Shown here in pieces: positions 53,205 through 61,655 of a DNA stretch of 64,000 nucleotides; within the stretch, counting starts at the first letter, position 1, and the number at the start of each line of letters is the position of its first letter. The position numbers and the translations under genes are program-made. The stretch comes from Geomonas paludis (lineage in GTDB: Bacteria; Desulfobacterota; Desulfuromonadia; Geobacterales; Geobacteraceae): the NCBI RefSeq assembly GCF_014193585.1, contig NZ_BLXY01000005.1:62001-126000 (forward strand), written 5' to 3'. The notes below the pieces were generated by a model, which was given only the letters and a program-made list of their open reading frames with translations, searched no databases and had not been told where the DNA came from.

Positions 53205-55037
53205 CTAACGGGAGAGCAGCTTGGGGCGGAGCAGCTTGGGAGTCACACTCCCGCTGGGGGAATAGTTGTGCAGGTTGCCGGCCACGGTGTGGCAGTTCAC
53301 GGTGCAGTTGCCCTGGCCCACGCCAGCGGAAACATATACTGGAGTGGAGACCACGCCCCCGGCGGCGTAGTTGCGGTCGAAGTTGATGAGGTGCGCGTTG
53401 TTGGTGGGCGTCGCCAGCATCTTCCAGGAAACGCCGTGCGGGTCATGACAGGCAAAGCAGGGAATCTGCCGGTCGCGCACGTGCCTGCTGTGCTCATTGA
53501 CACCGCCATTGCTGAAGGCGCTCCCGGAGTCCATCACGAAGGGCTCGTAGTGGCAACGGAAACAAAGGGAGTACTGGCTGGCGTTGTAGGCAATCCTGGG
53601 ATCGGTAACACGCGGCATGTAGTACTGCGCCAGCAGGATATGTTCGTACTGGGAGCCGTGGGGTCCGTCCGGGCCCGCCCCGCCGGCCTTGCGGCTCTGG
53701 CTGGAGCCGTGGCAGTCGCTGCAGTAGATCCGGGTCATGGTGGGTTGATAGGTGGCCAGCAGGCTCGCCCCGTTGCTGCGGCGGTCGGCGGTCACCGGAT
53801 GAAAGGACGGGTTCTGCAGATCGAACCGGTTCTCCTGGTTGGGCTCGGCGATGACTCGGTTGGGCATGGTCTGGGTGATGCCGGCAAAACGGGAGGCCTT
53901 GTCGCCGGCATGGCAGCGGAAGCAGACCTGGTACTCGGCGGTGGCGACGTTGCCGACGGTGTCTATCCTTACCCCCCTGAGCCTGCCGTCGATCTGCGGC
54001 GGCGAGGCGAGAGGCGCGTTGGCGGAGTTGGCCTGGTGCGGGTTGTGGCAGTCCACGCACTGGACGTGATAGGTTTCGGCCGGGAGCACCTCGTTTTCAT
54101 CGTGCACCGGATCGCTCACCAGGTCATCCACGGGGTGGCGGTACGGACTTGCGGTCACGAGGGCCTTCATGTTCTGCGAGGAGGTGTCGTTGCCGTTGTG
54201 GCAGCTGCCCAGGCAGGTGTCGGACTGTTTGGTGCCGCGCAGCAGGCGGACCGCCCAGGGGGCATTGTGCGCGGCATGGCAACTGAGACAGCCTGCAGCA
54301 AGGCTTTCCACCAGGGTACTGTTATGACTCGAGCTGTCCCAGTTGACCGGCTGGTGGCAGGCGGTGCACAACGGGGATCCCGCCACGAAGTTGGGGCGGT
54401 TGGGATCCCCGTTGTTCATCACCAGGAAGTTGCCGTACTGGTTGTCGTGCGGGTCATGACAGGTGGTGCACTCGACGTTGACACCCCCCTCGAGTCTCAT
54501 CTCGGCGGGCAGCGCCTGCGGCGACACCAGGTGGCTCTTGACACCGAGGGCCTGCGTGTAGCCGAAAGAAATCGGATGGTCATCGGAGAGATCGGTACTG
54601 AGATTGGGGTTGTTGAACCCCTGCTCGGTCGGAATCGGCGCGCTGCCGATGTTCTTGCTGCCCGCGTACCGGTTCAGCGCGATGGTGCCGTCATGACAAC
54701 TCAGACAGAGCTTGGACGCCCCCGTGGGGCGATCCGGCTTGGGCTCAGCGGCCAGCGTGGAGGAGCGGTAGGGAATATATTCGGTCCCTTCGGGAGAAAG
54801 GGAACGGCTCCACAGGGGGGTGCCCGCGGTTGCGTTATGAGGCACGTGACAGAAGACGCAGACCCTCTGCTCGCCGGCAACGGTTACACCGGGCTGTCCG
54901 GAGGCCCTGCCGCGTCCGCCGTAGATGGAGAGGTTGTGCGGCGAGTCGAACACGCTCAGCTTGGCGTGCAGCGGCGTGCTCAGGACCAGAAGCAATAGAG
55001 TGAAGAGAAAGGTTTTCCCGACCAGCATGGACTTCAT
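53205..55037 (-). CDS. Multihaem c-type cytochrome, 10 CXXCH plus 2 CX3CH
   Basis: This 610-residue exported protein has a signal peptide (FLFTLLLLVLSTPLHA). Ten CXXCH motifs run from CVFCH (60-64) to CFACH. Two CX3CH motifs occur: CLGSCH near 275 and CTVNCH near 575. If those also bind haem the total is twelve. The N-terminal four-haem layout (CVFCHVPHN, PLW, CLSCHDGTIALN, CTTCHDPHD) parallels the tetrahaem cytochrome downstream. No lipobox is seen, so it is periplasmic, or surface-exposed after export. Its start abuts the upstream stop (TAGATG), with GGAGG inside the previous gene, indicating coupling with the NHL gene. Confidence 0.9.
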   Translation of the reverse strand: MKSMLVGKTFLFTLLLLVLSTPLHAKLSVFDSPHNLSIYGGRGRASGQPGVTVAGEQRVCVFCHVPHNATAGTPLWSRSLSPEGTEYIPYRSSTLAAEPKPDRPTGASKLCLSCHDGTIALNRYAGSKNIGSAPIPTEQGFNNPNLSTDLSDDHPISFGYTQALGVKSHLVSPQALPAEMRLEGGVNVECTTCHDPHDNQYGNFLVMNNGDPNRPNFVAGSPLCTACHQPVNWDSSSHNSTLVESLAAGCLSCHAAHNAPWAVRLLRGTKQSDTCLGSCHNGNDTSSQNMKALVTASPYRHPVDDLVSDPVHDENEVLPAETYHVQCVDCHNPHQANSANAPLASPPQIDGRLRGVRIDTVGNVATAEYQVCFRCHAGDKASRFAGITQTMPNRVIAEPNQENRFDLQNPSFHPVTADRRSNGASLLATYQPTMTRIYCSDCHGSSQSRKAGGAGPDGPHGSQYEHILLAQYYMPRVTDPRIAYNASQYSLCFRCHYEPFVMDSGSAFSNGGVNEHSRHVRDRQIPCFACHDPHGVSWKMLATPTNNAHLINFDRNYAAGGVVSTPVYVSAGVGQGNCTVNCHTVAGNLHNYSPSGSVTPKLLRPKLLSR

Positions 55038-56117
55038 CTATTTGCCTCCGAGTTCGTCCGGCTGTCCCAGCCTGTGTTCATCATCGTAATCTTCATCATC
55101 TTCCTCGATGGGAAGCAACCGCAGCACCTGGACGCGGCGGTTGTAGGTGTCCGTCACGAACAGGAACTCTCCGGAGATGGCGATGCCGGACGGCATCCAG
55201 AACTGGCCGTTGGCGGTGCCGGTCCCGCCTATGCCGAAGAGATAGTTGCCCTGGGCGTCGAAGACCTTGACGATGTCGGTCATGGCGTCGCACAGGAAAA
55301 TCCTCCCCAGCCCGTCGACGGCGACCCCCTTGGGCTTGCTCAGTTCGGAGTTGGCGTCGCCCATCTCACCTATTTCATATACCTGGACTCCCTCCGGCGT
55401 AAAAGCCCTGACCTTGTAGTTGAGCGGATCGGTGACGAAGACCTGTCCCTTGGGGTCGACGGCGAGGTCGGTGGGATGGTTCAACAGTTGACGCGCGGGG
55501 TTCGCGTTACTGAAGCGGACTTTCTGCAGCCCCTTCATATCGACCCCCACCACATCGTTGGCGCCGGTCTCGGTGATGTACAGCAGATTGTTGGTCTTGT
55601 TGTAGGCGATACCGGTGGGGCGGTCGATGGCACGCACGAAGGTCGACAGGGTATCGCTGGAAAGATCGTAGCGGTAAACCGCGTCGGACACCGAGTCGGT
55701 GATGTAGAGACCGTTCCCGCCGTCGCGCGCCAGGCCGATGGGCGAGCGCAGCACCGCATCGCCCTGGCTGCGGATCATGCTGTACACGGAGCGCTTGGTA
55801 TCCATCATATGCACGACCCCGGCGCCGGGATCGGCTATGAAGAGGCGGCCGTCGTCGTAGAGTACGCCGTAGGGCTTGACGATACGCTGGGTGCTGGCCC
55901 CGGTGAGCAACTCCAGGGCGCGCTTCCAGAATCCCTTGGCTATGCCGGCGTCCTCGGGAGAAACCACGCTCTTCACCCATTCCACCCGGGGCGTCAACGG
56001 CTTTTCCGGCCATTGCAGGCTCACCGTCTTCTGGGTCTGCAAAAACTGCGAGGAAGACGAGCACCCGGCAACAAGGCACAGGACCCCCAAAACCAGCACC
56101 ACGCGTAGCACCCGCAT
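55038..56117 (-). CDS. NHL-repeat beta-propeller lipoprotein
   Basis: This 359-residue protein has a lipobox signal (VLGVLCLVAGCSSS, Cys about 19). Six NHL-type blades follow, for example PYGVLYDDGRLFIADPGAG, PIGLARDGGNGLYITDSVSD, HPTDLAVDPKGQVFVTDPLN and KPKGVAVDGLGRIFLCDAMT. An acidic tail ends it. NHL propellers act as protein- or ligand-binding platforms and often sit in Geobacter cytochrome clusters. The start is ATG 56117, with GAGGAA upstream, in a TGATG junction with the barrel gene. It probably helps assemble or dock cytochromes at the outer membrane. Confidence 0.87.
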   Translation of the reverse strand: MRVLRVVLVLGVLCLVAGCSSSSQFLQTQKTVSLQWPEKPLTPRVEWVKSVVSPEDAGIAKGFWKRALELLTGASTQRIVKPYGVLYDDGRLFIADPGAGVVHMMDTKRSVYSMIRSQGDAVLRSPIGLARDGGNGLYITDSVSDAVYRYDLSSDTLSTFVRAIDRPTGIAYNKTNNLLYITETGANDVVGVDMKGLQKVRFSNANPARQLLNHPTDLAVDPKGQVFVTDPLNYKVRAFTPEGVQVYEIGEMGDANSELSKPKGVAVDGLGRIFLCDAMTDIVKVFDAQGNYLFGIGGTGTANGQFWMPSGIAISGEFLFVTDTYNRRVQVLRLLPIEEDDEDYDDEHRLGQPDELGGK

Positions 56118-58087
56118 CAGAAGTTCCTCGTTATCTGGAGATTGACGTCCGTATCCCTGGTGGTGGGCCCGGACGAGAAATAGTACCTGGTCCCGGCCGT
56201 GAGCGAGAACGACAGGCTGTTGAAGCTGCCATCCAGGGATGTCCGCACTCCGACGACATCGGTTACGGTGTTGCCCGTACGAGTGTCGCTGAGGTTGCAC
56301 ATCAAGGCGGCGCGCAATTGCTGGAACAGGCTCTGACTGTACGTGGCGCTCGCGGAGAAGATGTTTTGATCATACCCGCTTTGCGCGCTGGTCGCGGCAT
56401 GCATGCTGTAGGTATCCCTGGCGGAGACACGGACGTGGTCGCGCCCCCCGAGATAGGAGTCGTAGGTCCACGCGGCCCCGACATGGGAAACTTCCTCGCT
56501 GGTGGTGGTTACCTTGCCGTACTCGAGGGAATATGTGTTGGTTTCGTAGCGTGCTATGCCGGATACCGTGACAGACGTGGTGCTGTTCAGGGCACTTGTG
56601 GCAGCGTCACCGGAAATCCTGTGCTCGCTGCTGGTGGCATAGTTGGCGGCAAAGGAATAGCGCCCGCCGAGAAGCGCCAGCAGAGCCTGGTAGTTTTGCG
56701 TGTCGGTGGTGTAGTCGACGTTCTTGTTCACCCCCACCTGGTAGCTGACCAGGATAGCGACGGTGGCGGTGGGGTCCATGGCGCGCAGTATCTGTATCCT
56801 GCCGGTGGTGTAGTCGACATGATAGTCGGTCTCGGCGACCCACACGATGGTGGCGCCAAACTCATCGACGCTTGTTATCTTGACGTCGCCGACCAGCTTT
56901 CCGTCCTGGGTCAGGGTAACCGTGTCCCCCTGACGCACGGTATGCGGCTCGTCCAGCACTTTGGGAAGCAGGGTATCGGCAAAGTCCTGGTGCGTGACCG
57001 ACTTGGCGACGCTGCCGCGCAGCGACAACTGGCCCTGCGCCGGCAGCTGTTTGCGATAGGCAAGCGTGGCGGTCCCGTTGACCACGTCCTGCCCTCCGCC
57101 CAGGGCGTAGGTCTTGCCATAGGAGGCGCCGACGCTCGTGTTAAGGCTCTGGTACAGGCTGTGCGCCAGCCCGGCGGAGAAGTTGGTGCTTTGAATGGTC
57201 TGCTTCTTACCCTGAAAATCCTGCGTGGAACTGTAGTTGTAATCGCTGCTGAGCGACGTTGCCAGCGCCTTGCCGAGCTGCCCCGAAAACGAGCCGGACA
57301 CGAAACCGATGCGCTGCTGTACGGTCTCGGCCGTCGACTGGAACAGCATATCGGAAAGAGAAGCCTTGGTAATGAGGCGATACTTTTTGGCCGCGTCCAG
57401 GTCGATGGTGTTGTTCTGCGTCGCTGAGTAGACCCGGCTCTCGGTGCCGGCGGCGCTGCTGGTGGAAAAGTTGACGGTACCGTCGGACAGGTACCAGCCA
57501 CCGTTGTGGTGCACGCTGAGCCCGCCGCTGTTGGTATCGGTGGTGGTGTCGTTGGTCAGCCCGCGGGTCGTGACCGTGGAGTTGGTCAGGTACATGTACA
57601 CCGGGAAGCTTCGGTGCAACAGCGACGCGCTGAACTTGTTGAAGGTACGGTCGACGCTGTAGCTCGGCAGGTAGCCGGTGGAGATGGTGGAACTGCTGCG
57701 GACGGAGGAGAGTTGCATGGGATGGTAACTCTGCCTGAATCCGCGCCCCATGATGTTGTAGCTGTAATCCAGCAGCGAAGCGTTGCTGTTGCCCAGGCGC
57801 TGCTGGTAGGAAACGCCTCCTGACAGGTCGACCAGGACAACATCGGGATCGAGTATGGCGAGGTCGGTGGAGATGCCGTACCTTTCCGCGAGATTTTGGC
57901 TCGAGGTGGAAACTTTGCCTGCCGAGTGGGCGGTGTAGCCATAGGAGACCGATGCCGACTGGTAGACGTCACCCACGCTGAACAGGCTTCGATGGAACAC
58001 TACCTCTTCGTTGACCGCCTCCGCAAAGACCTCAGGGCAGTTGCAGGTAGCAGCGATGAGCCCCAGCAGGGCCATTTTTCTTCGCAT
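56117..58087 (-). CDS. Outer-membrane beta-barrel protein of cytochrome conduit type
   Basis: This 656-residue protein has a signal peptide, then dense alternating strands rich in Ser, Thr, Tyr and Gly across its length. It ends in NLQITRNF, a C-terminal Phe typical of outer-membrane barrels. One internal stretch (about 385-450; KVLDEPHTVRQGDTVTLTQD then YHVDYTTGRIQIL) looks like a small soluble beta domain inserted between barrel halves. Position between a pentahaem lipoprotein and an NHL plus 12-haem cytochrome pair suggests a porin that sheathes cytochromes across the outer membrane. Sequence-level family is not recognised. It follows the pentahaem gene by seven bases. Confidence 0.8.
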   Translation of the reverse strand: MRRKMALLGLIAATCNCPEVFAEAVNEEVVFHRSLFSVGDVYQSASVSYGYTAHSAGKVSTSSQNLAERYGISTDLAILDPDVVLVDLSGGVSYQQRLGNSNASLLDYSYNIMGRGFRQSYHPMQLSSVRSSSTISTGYLPSYSVDRTFNKFSASLLHRSFPVYMYLTNSTVTTRGLTNDTTTDTNSGGLSVHHNGGWYLSDGTVNFSTSSAAGTESRVYSATQNNTIDLDAAKKYRLITKASLSDMLFQSTAETVQQRIGFVSGSFSGQLGKALATSLSSDYNYSSTQDFQGKKQTIQSTNFSAGLAHSLYQSLNTSVGASYGKTYALGGGQDVVNGTATLAYRKQLPAQGQLSLRGSVAKSVTHQDFADTLLPKVLDEPHTVRQGDTVTLTQDGKLVGDVKITSVDEFGATIVWVAETDYHVDYTTGRIQILRAMDPTATVAILVSYQVGVNKNVDYTTDTQNYQALLALLGGRYSFAANYATSSEHRISGDAATSALNSTTSVTVSGIARYETNTYSLEYGKVTTTSEEVSHVGAAWTYDSYLGGRDHVRVSARDTYSMHAATSAQSGYDQNIFSASATYSQSLFQQLRAALMCNLSDTRTGNTVTDVVGVRTSLDGSFNSLSFSLTAGTRYYFSSGPTTRDTDVNLQITRNF

Positions 58088-58094
58088 ACCTCAG

Positions 58095-58679
58095 CTACCT
58101 CAGAAAGTACTTGGCGTCGCCATCGTGTGGGTCGTGGCAGTCGGTACAGGCCATGCCCGACTCGGTGACCTTCTTGTGCATCGACTCGGCTATGCGCTTC
58201 TCTTTGTGACAGACGGCGCACAGATCCTTCTTTTCCACTTTGAGCAGTGCAGGCTGGCCGGACGAGTGGGGGTCATGACAATCGAGGCAGGCACCGACGG
58301 AAACCGGGCCGTGAACGTAATACTTCTTGATGATGGTGGGGTGGCAGACAAAGCAGATCTGGTCCTTGGGCTTGATCAGACCGGAATCGGTGGACTTGTC
58401 GTGACAGTCGTTGCACCGCTTCTCCATGTAGGGGGGATGCCCTTTGATGGCCGCCTTCTTGTTCTGTGCCGCCAAGGCCAAGGCGGGGGCGTTGGCCTTG
58501 GCGGCCTCCTCGGTCACCTTCGCTTCATGGTATTCCTGGCAGAGCTGCTCCGTGGGAGGGAGACTCGGCACGCCATCAAAGATCGTCGTGGTGATCTTGT
58601 GCACTGTCACAGGGTTGCAACTGCACAAAAGGCTTAAGCAGAGGATGACCTTTAACAGATTGTGCGCAACCTTTGACAT
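58095..58679 (-). CDS. Pentahaem cytochrome c lipoprotein
   Basis: This 194-residue protein has a lipoprotein-type signal (LLKVILCLSLLCSC, lipidated Cys about 21-23). A helical region without haem precedes five CXXCH motifs: CNDCH, CFVCH, CLDCHDPH, CAVCH and CTDCHDPH. The DPH after two of them is typical of NrfA/doubled-CXXCH small tetra- to pentahaem proteins. The site is probably the periplasmic face of the outer membrane, passing electrons to a conduit. The start is ATG 58679, with GGAG five bases upstream; ATG 58697 would put six extra residues ahead of the signal. The next gene is the barrel. Confidence 0.88.
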   Translation of the reverse strand: MSKVAHNLLKVILCLSLLCSCNPVTVHKITTTIFDGVPSLPPTEQLCQEYHEAKVTEEAAKANAPALALAAQNKKAAIKGHPPYMEKRCNDCHDKSTDSGLIKPKDQICFVCHPTIIKKYYVHGPVSVGACLDCHDPHSSGQPALLKVEKKDLCAVCHKEKRIAESMHKKVTESGMACTDCHDPHDGDAKYFLR

Positions 58680-58731
58680 GCCTGCTCCAGATAACACAGC
58701 CGCGGGGAAACCCGGGCGTAAATAAAATGGG

Positions 58732-58762
58732 CAACTCCTGCCTCATGGCAAGGCAGGAGTTG
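58732..58762 (-). terminator. Hairpin between the NHL and pentahaem genes
   Basis: A perfect 12-bp stem (58732-58743 with 58751-58762) has a seven-base loop. On the - strand it is followed by CCCATTTTATTTA. It may partly terminate after the NHL gene and lower expression of the downstream genes. Confidence 0.6.
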
Positions 58763-58776
58763 GCGAAATAAAAGAA

Positions 58777-60015
58777 CTACTTTTCCTGTTGCTGCTGCTG
58801 TTGCTGCTGTTGGCCCGGTTGCTGCCGCAGCTGCTGCAACAGTTTCTTGCGCTTCTCCAGCACCTCCGCGTCCTCCTTGGCCCGCTGCGCAGCGCGCTGC
58901 TCCCATCCCTCCATCTCACCGAGACCAAAAACGGCCAGGGCATGGTTGAAAGGCGAGGAGTACTGGTTGGAAACGAAAATGACCTCGCGCAGCTTGAAGC
59001 CGGGAGCCGCGAACTTCTGGTAGAAGTCGAGGTTTTCCCTGCTCACCACGATGCCCGCGGGGAGATTCAACGAGCCGACGGGAAGGCCCGGCGCGCCGAA
59101 ATAGCCGAGGATGCGGTGTTTTTCGTCGAAGACCTGGACCAGCTGGTAACCGCCATCGACGACGTAGACCATCCGGTCGTCATTCACGGCGACGCCGCGG
59201 GGGCGGGTGAACTCGCCCGGGGAGTCGCCCAGCCTGCCGAAGACGGAGAGCATGTTGCCGTCGCGGTCGTACTCCTTCACCGTCCCGTTGCCGACATTGA
59301 CCACGCGCACCATCCCCCTGCTGTCCACGGTGAGCCCGTTGGGAAGCGAGAGATTCTTGGTGCGGTCGGGGTTGTCGCCGATGACGGTCTGCACTTCCGC
59401 CGTTTTCCTGTTGACCACGAAAACCTTGCCCAGGCGGTTGTCCAGGATGTACAGGTCGTCGCCGTGGACGGCCACCCCGATCATGCTCACGTGCTCGAAG
59501 GTGGAGCCGAACGACTTGACGTACTTGCCGGCCTGGTTGTAGACCGCGACGTCCTTGCGGCCGGTGTCGGCAACGTACACGTAACCCTCGTCGTCCACCG
59601 CGACGCTGACCGGCTTTCTCAGCTTGCCGACACCGCGCTCGTCGATGAGGTTCTTCATGGTCTTGTTGATGAAGTCCACCACGACGATCTGGCCGGCAGT
59701 CGTGTCGCAGACGTAGATCTTCCCTTTGTGCTCGGCAATGCCGTAGGGCTTGGCAAGGCGTGTGACCGTCTCGGCTCCCCCGACGAGGAGCTTGGACAAC
59801 GAACCCTGCTTTGCGCCAAAGTCCAAGGAACTGGTGGCCCCGGTGAGATACTGAATGTGGGGTTCCTCAGGTGGCGGCGGGAAGAAAACCGGGTCATGCG
59901 CTTTTGATTTGGCCAGACACCCGGTAAGCAGGGTCACCAGCGCAATCATGAGCATGAGGTTTTTGATCCGCCTGGCAGTACATCCGGTCACGGCGCCACC
60001 AAATTGTCCGTTCAT
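58777..60015 (-). CDS. NHL-repeat beta-propeller lipoprotein with poly-Gln tail
   Basis: The protein has 412 residues. A signal with lipobox LLTGC (Cys about 33) is followed by a six-bladed NHL propeller: KPYGIAEHKGKIYVCDTTAG, KPVSVAVDDEGYVYVADTGR, LPNGLTVDSRGMVRVVNVGN and RPRGVAVNDDRMVYVVDGGY. The tail is a basic helix (AAQRAKEDAEVLEKRKKLL) ending in nine Gln in a row just before Glu-Lys. It is similar in role to the second NHL protein of this operon but clearly divergent. AAGGAG lies nine bases upstream of ATG 60015. It is 37 bases behind the 13-haem gene. Confidence 0.87.
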   Translation of the reverse strand: MNGQFGGAVTGCTARRIKNLMLMIALVTLLTGCLAKSKAHDPVFFPPPPEEPHIQYLTGATSSLDFGAKQGSLSKLLVGGAETVTRLAKPYGIAEHKGKIYVCDTTAGQIVVVDFINKTMKNLIDERGVGKLRKPVSVAVDDEGYVYVADTGRKDVAVYNQAGKYVKSFGSTFEHVSMIGVAVHGDDLYILDNRLGKVFVVNRKTAEVQTVIGDNPDRTKNLSLPNGLTVDSRGMVRVVNVGNGTVKEYDRDGNMLSVFGRLGDSPGEFTRPRGVAVNDDRMVYVVDGGYQLVQVFDEKHRILGYFGAPGLPVGSLNLPAGIVVSRENLDFYQKFAAPGFKLREVIFVSNQYSSPFNHALAVFGLGEMEGWEQRAAQRAKEDAEVLEKRKKLLQQLRQQPGQQQQQQQQQEK

Positions 60016-60052
60016 TTACGTGCTCCTTATTGATTAGAAAGTACCGTCGCCA

Positions 60053-61381
60053 CTAGTTGTAGACTTCGGCCTTCACCCTGTCGTACTTGAATTTCCTGTG
60101 GCACCCCGGGGCACAACTGCCACCGGTCGAGGTCATCGAGAAGTTCAGCGGGATCTTCCACGCCCCGAACTGCGACCCTTCCTTGTTGATCAGCTTGTCG
60201 CCGTCGCTTGCATGCGCCTCGTGGCAGATGCGGCAGGTGCGCCCCTTGCGCGCCACCACGTGCACGTAGTGCAGATTGCGGTTGCCGTTTCTGAACTTGG
60301 TGTAGATCGTGGTCTCGGGGAACCGGAGCAGGTTCCGCTCGTGACATTTCAGGCAGGCGTCGTACGCCCCGTCCTTGTAGGGAAGGTACAGGTCGTCCGG
60401 GTAGTTCCCCTTGAGCATGCGGAAGTTGTCGGAGCCGTGCGGGTCGTGGCAGGCCCGGCAGTCACCCTTCTTCAACGGACCGTGCAGGAAGGGTTTCCCC
60501 TCGATCTGCTTCTTGATGTTCTTAAGCGGCGGAGTACCGAGGGTGTCGGTGCCGTGGCACCCAAGGCAGACCGTCATCTGGTCCGCCGAGAGCATCCCCT
60601 TAGCCTTGCCGAAATGCGAGGAGTGGCAGTTGGAGCACCCCCCCTCCTGGAGCATCGGCTTGTGCAGCACCTTGGCGGAGGCGACCACCTTGCCGATGTT
60701 CTTGTGGCACCCGGTGCACAGATCGGGGAGCTTGTTCTTGATGAACATGCGGTTTTGCGAACCGTGCGGGTCATGACAGGCGGTACAGGCATCCTTGCCC
60801 ACCGGCGGGTGCACCACGGTGGCCTCTTTCAGGAGCTTGGCGAAGTCGGCGTGGCAGGAAAGGCAGATGTCGCGCACCTTCCCCTTCATGAGCCCTTTCT
60901 CCGCGGCATCGTGCGGGTCGTGGCAGGCGCCGCAGGAGCCGACCGCGGCGGGGCCGTGCATGAACTTCTCCTTGAACGGCTTGGCGTCGTGGCAGTTCAG
61001 GCAGAGCGCGGAACGGTCCTCCCCCACGTCGAGCAGGAAGCGCTGCGAAGCCCCATGGGGTTTGTGACAGCCGGTGCACTCCCCTTCCTTGACCGGCGCG
61101 TGCACCAGCCTCTTCTTCCCGATGCCGTCGTGGCAATCCTTGCAAAGGTCCGCGCCCTTGGCGGTGAGATCGAAAGTCTTGGCCCCCTTGACCGGGTGCT
61201 CCTTTCCCTTCTGGGCATGGCAGGGGGAACAGTCGCCGTCCTTGACGGGAGCGTGGGGATATTTGACCGCAGCGAGGGGAGCGTGGCATTCCGTTGTCGT
61301 ACAGGATGCACCGAAAGCCGGGCTGGTGCAGAACAGGGCGAGACCGGCCAGTGCAGTTGACACTAAAGACAACACTTTCAT
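60053..61381 (-). CDS. Multihaem c-type cytochrome, 13 CXXCH plus CX4CH and CX3CH
   Basis: This 442-residue exported protein has a signal peptide (VLSLVSTALAGLALFCTSPA). The first motif is CTTTECH (27-33, CX4CH). Thirteen CXXCH motifs follow, mostly in the doubled-CXXCH repeat 'HxPVkxG.C..CHdPHg', each repeat about 35-45 residues. A final CAPGCH (423-428, CX3CH) ends it. It may bind 13 to 15 haems in an extended chain, likely periplasmic. It is the first gene of the - strand operon, with AGGAAG before the start and a candidate promoter about 160 bases upstream. Confidence 0.92.
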   Translation of the reverse strand: MKVLSLVSTALAGLALFCTSPAFGASCTTTECHAPLAAVKYPHAPVKDGDCSPCHAQKGKEHPVKGAKTFDLTAKGADLCKDCHDGIGKKRLVHAPVKEGECTGCHKPHGASQRFLLDVGEDRSALCLNCHDAKPFKEKFMHGPAAVGSCGACHDPHDAAEKGLMKGKVRDICLSCHADFAKLLKEATVVHPPVGKDACTACHDPHGSQNRMFIKNKLPDLCTGCHKNIGKVVASAKVLHKPMLQEGGCSNCHSSHFGKAKGMLSADQMTVCLGCHGTDTLGTPPLKNIKKQIEGKPFLHGPLKKGDCRACHDPHGSDNFRMLKGNYPDDLYLPYKDGAYDACLKCHERNLLRFPETTIYTKFRNGNRNLHYVHVVARKGRTCRICHEAHASDGDKLINKEGSQFGAWKIPLNFSMTSTGGSCAPGCHRKFKYDRVKAEVYN

Positions 61382-61539
61382 GGAAGGCTTCCTAAGTCCG
61401 GATGGTTGGTTGGGTAAAGAGAACGGTTAACTGTGCGGGTAAGCGCAAAAAGCGTCAGTTGCTCCAGAACACGGGACAGCCTGACCGCACGGCTAGCCGG
61501 GTACTAAAGAGCTACCTGGCCTGGGAGTTAGGCCCTCGA

Positions 61540-61568
61540 TAAATATCACTATCAGAAAAACTTTTCAA
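61540..61568 (-). promoter_or_regulatory. Candidate promoter of the cytochrome operon
   Basis: On the - strand TTGAAA (61568-61563) and TATTTA (61545-61540) are 17 bases apart. The resulting leader would be about 150 bases. The -10 box is a weak match. The rest of 61382-61655 shows only GC-rich hairpins without a T run. Confidence 0.3.
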
Positions 61569-61655
61569 TATTAAACATCTGCCCGCACCGGCCGTGAAAA
61601 GGCCGGCAGCAAGGCAGGGGAGCCCCCGGGAGGGGGCGGGAGGCTGGCGGGAGCC

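Noticed and set aside
53097..54998. A 1.9-kb open + strand frame opposite the 12-haem cytochrome
   Set aside because: Same reason: no domain pattern, no start signal, and full overlap with a well-supported cytochrome.
61382..61560. A c-di-GMP/cAMP-GMP (GEMM) riboswitch in the leader of the cytochrome operon
   Set aside because: Such elements are known before Geobacter cytochrome genes, so the leader was read for the GGGCAAACC and GGGACGCAAAGCC type cores; neither is present on either strand.
61590..61650. Terminator after the 209-residue hypothetical gene
   Set aside because: Several GC-rich hairpins can be drawn, but none is followed by a T run on the - strand.
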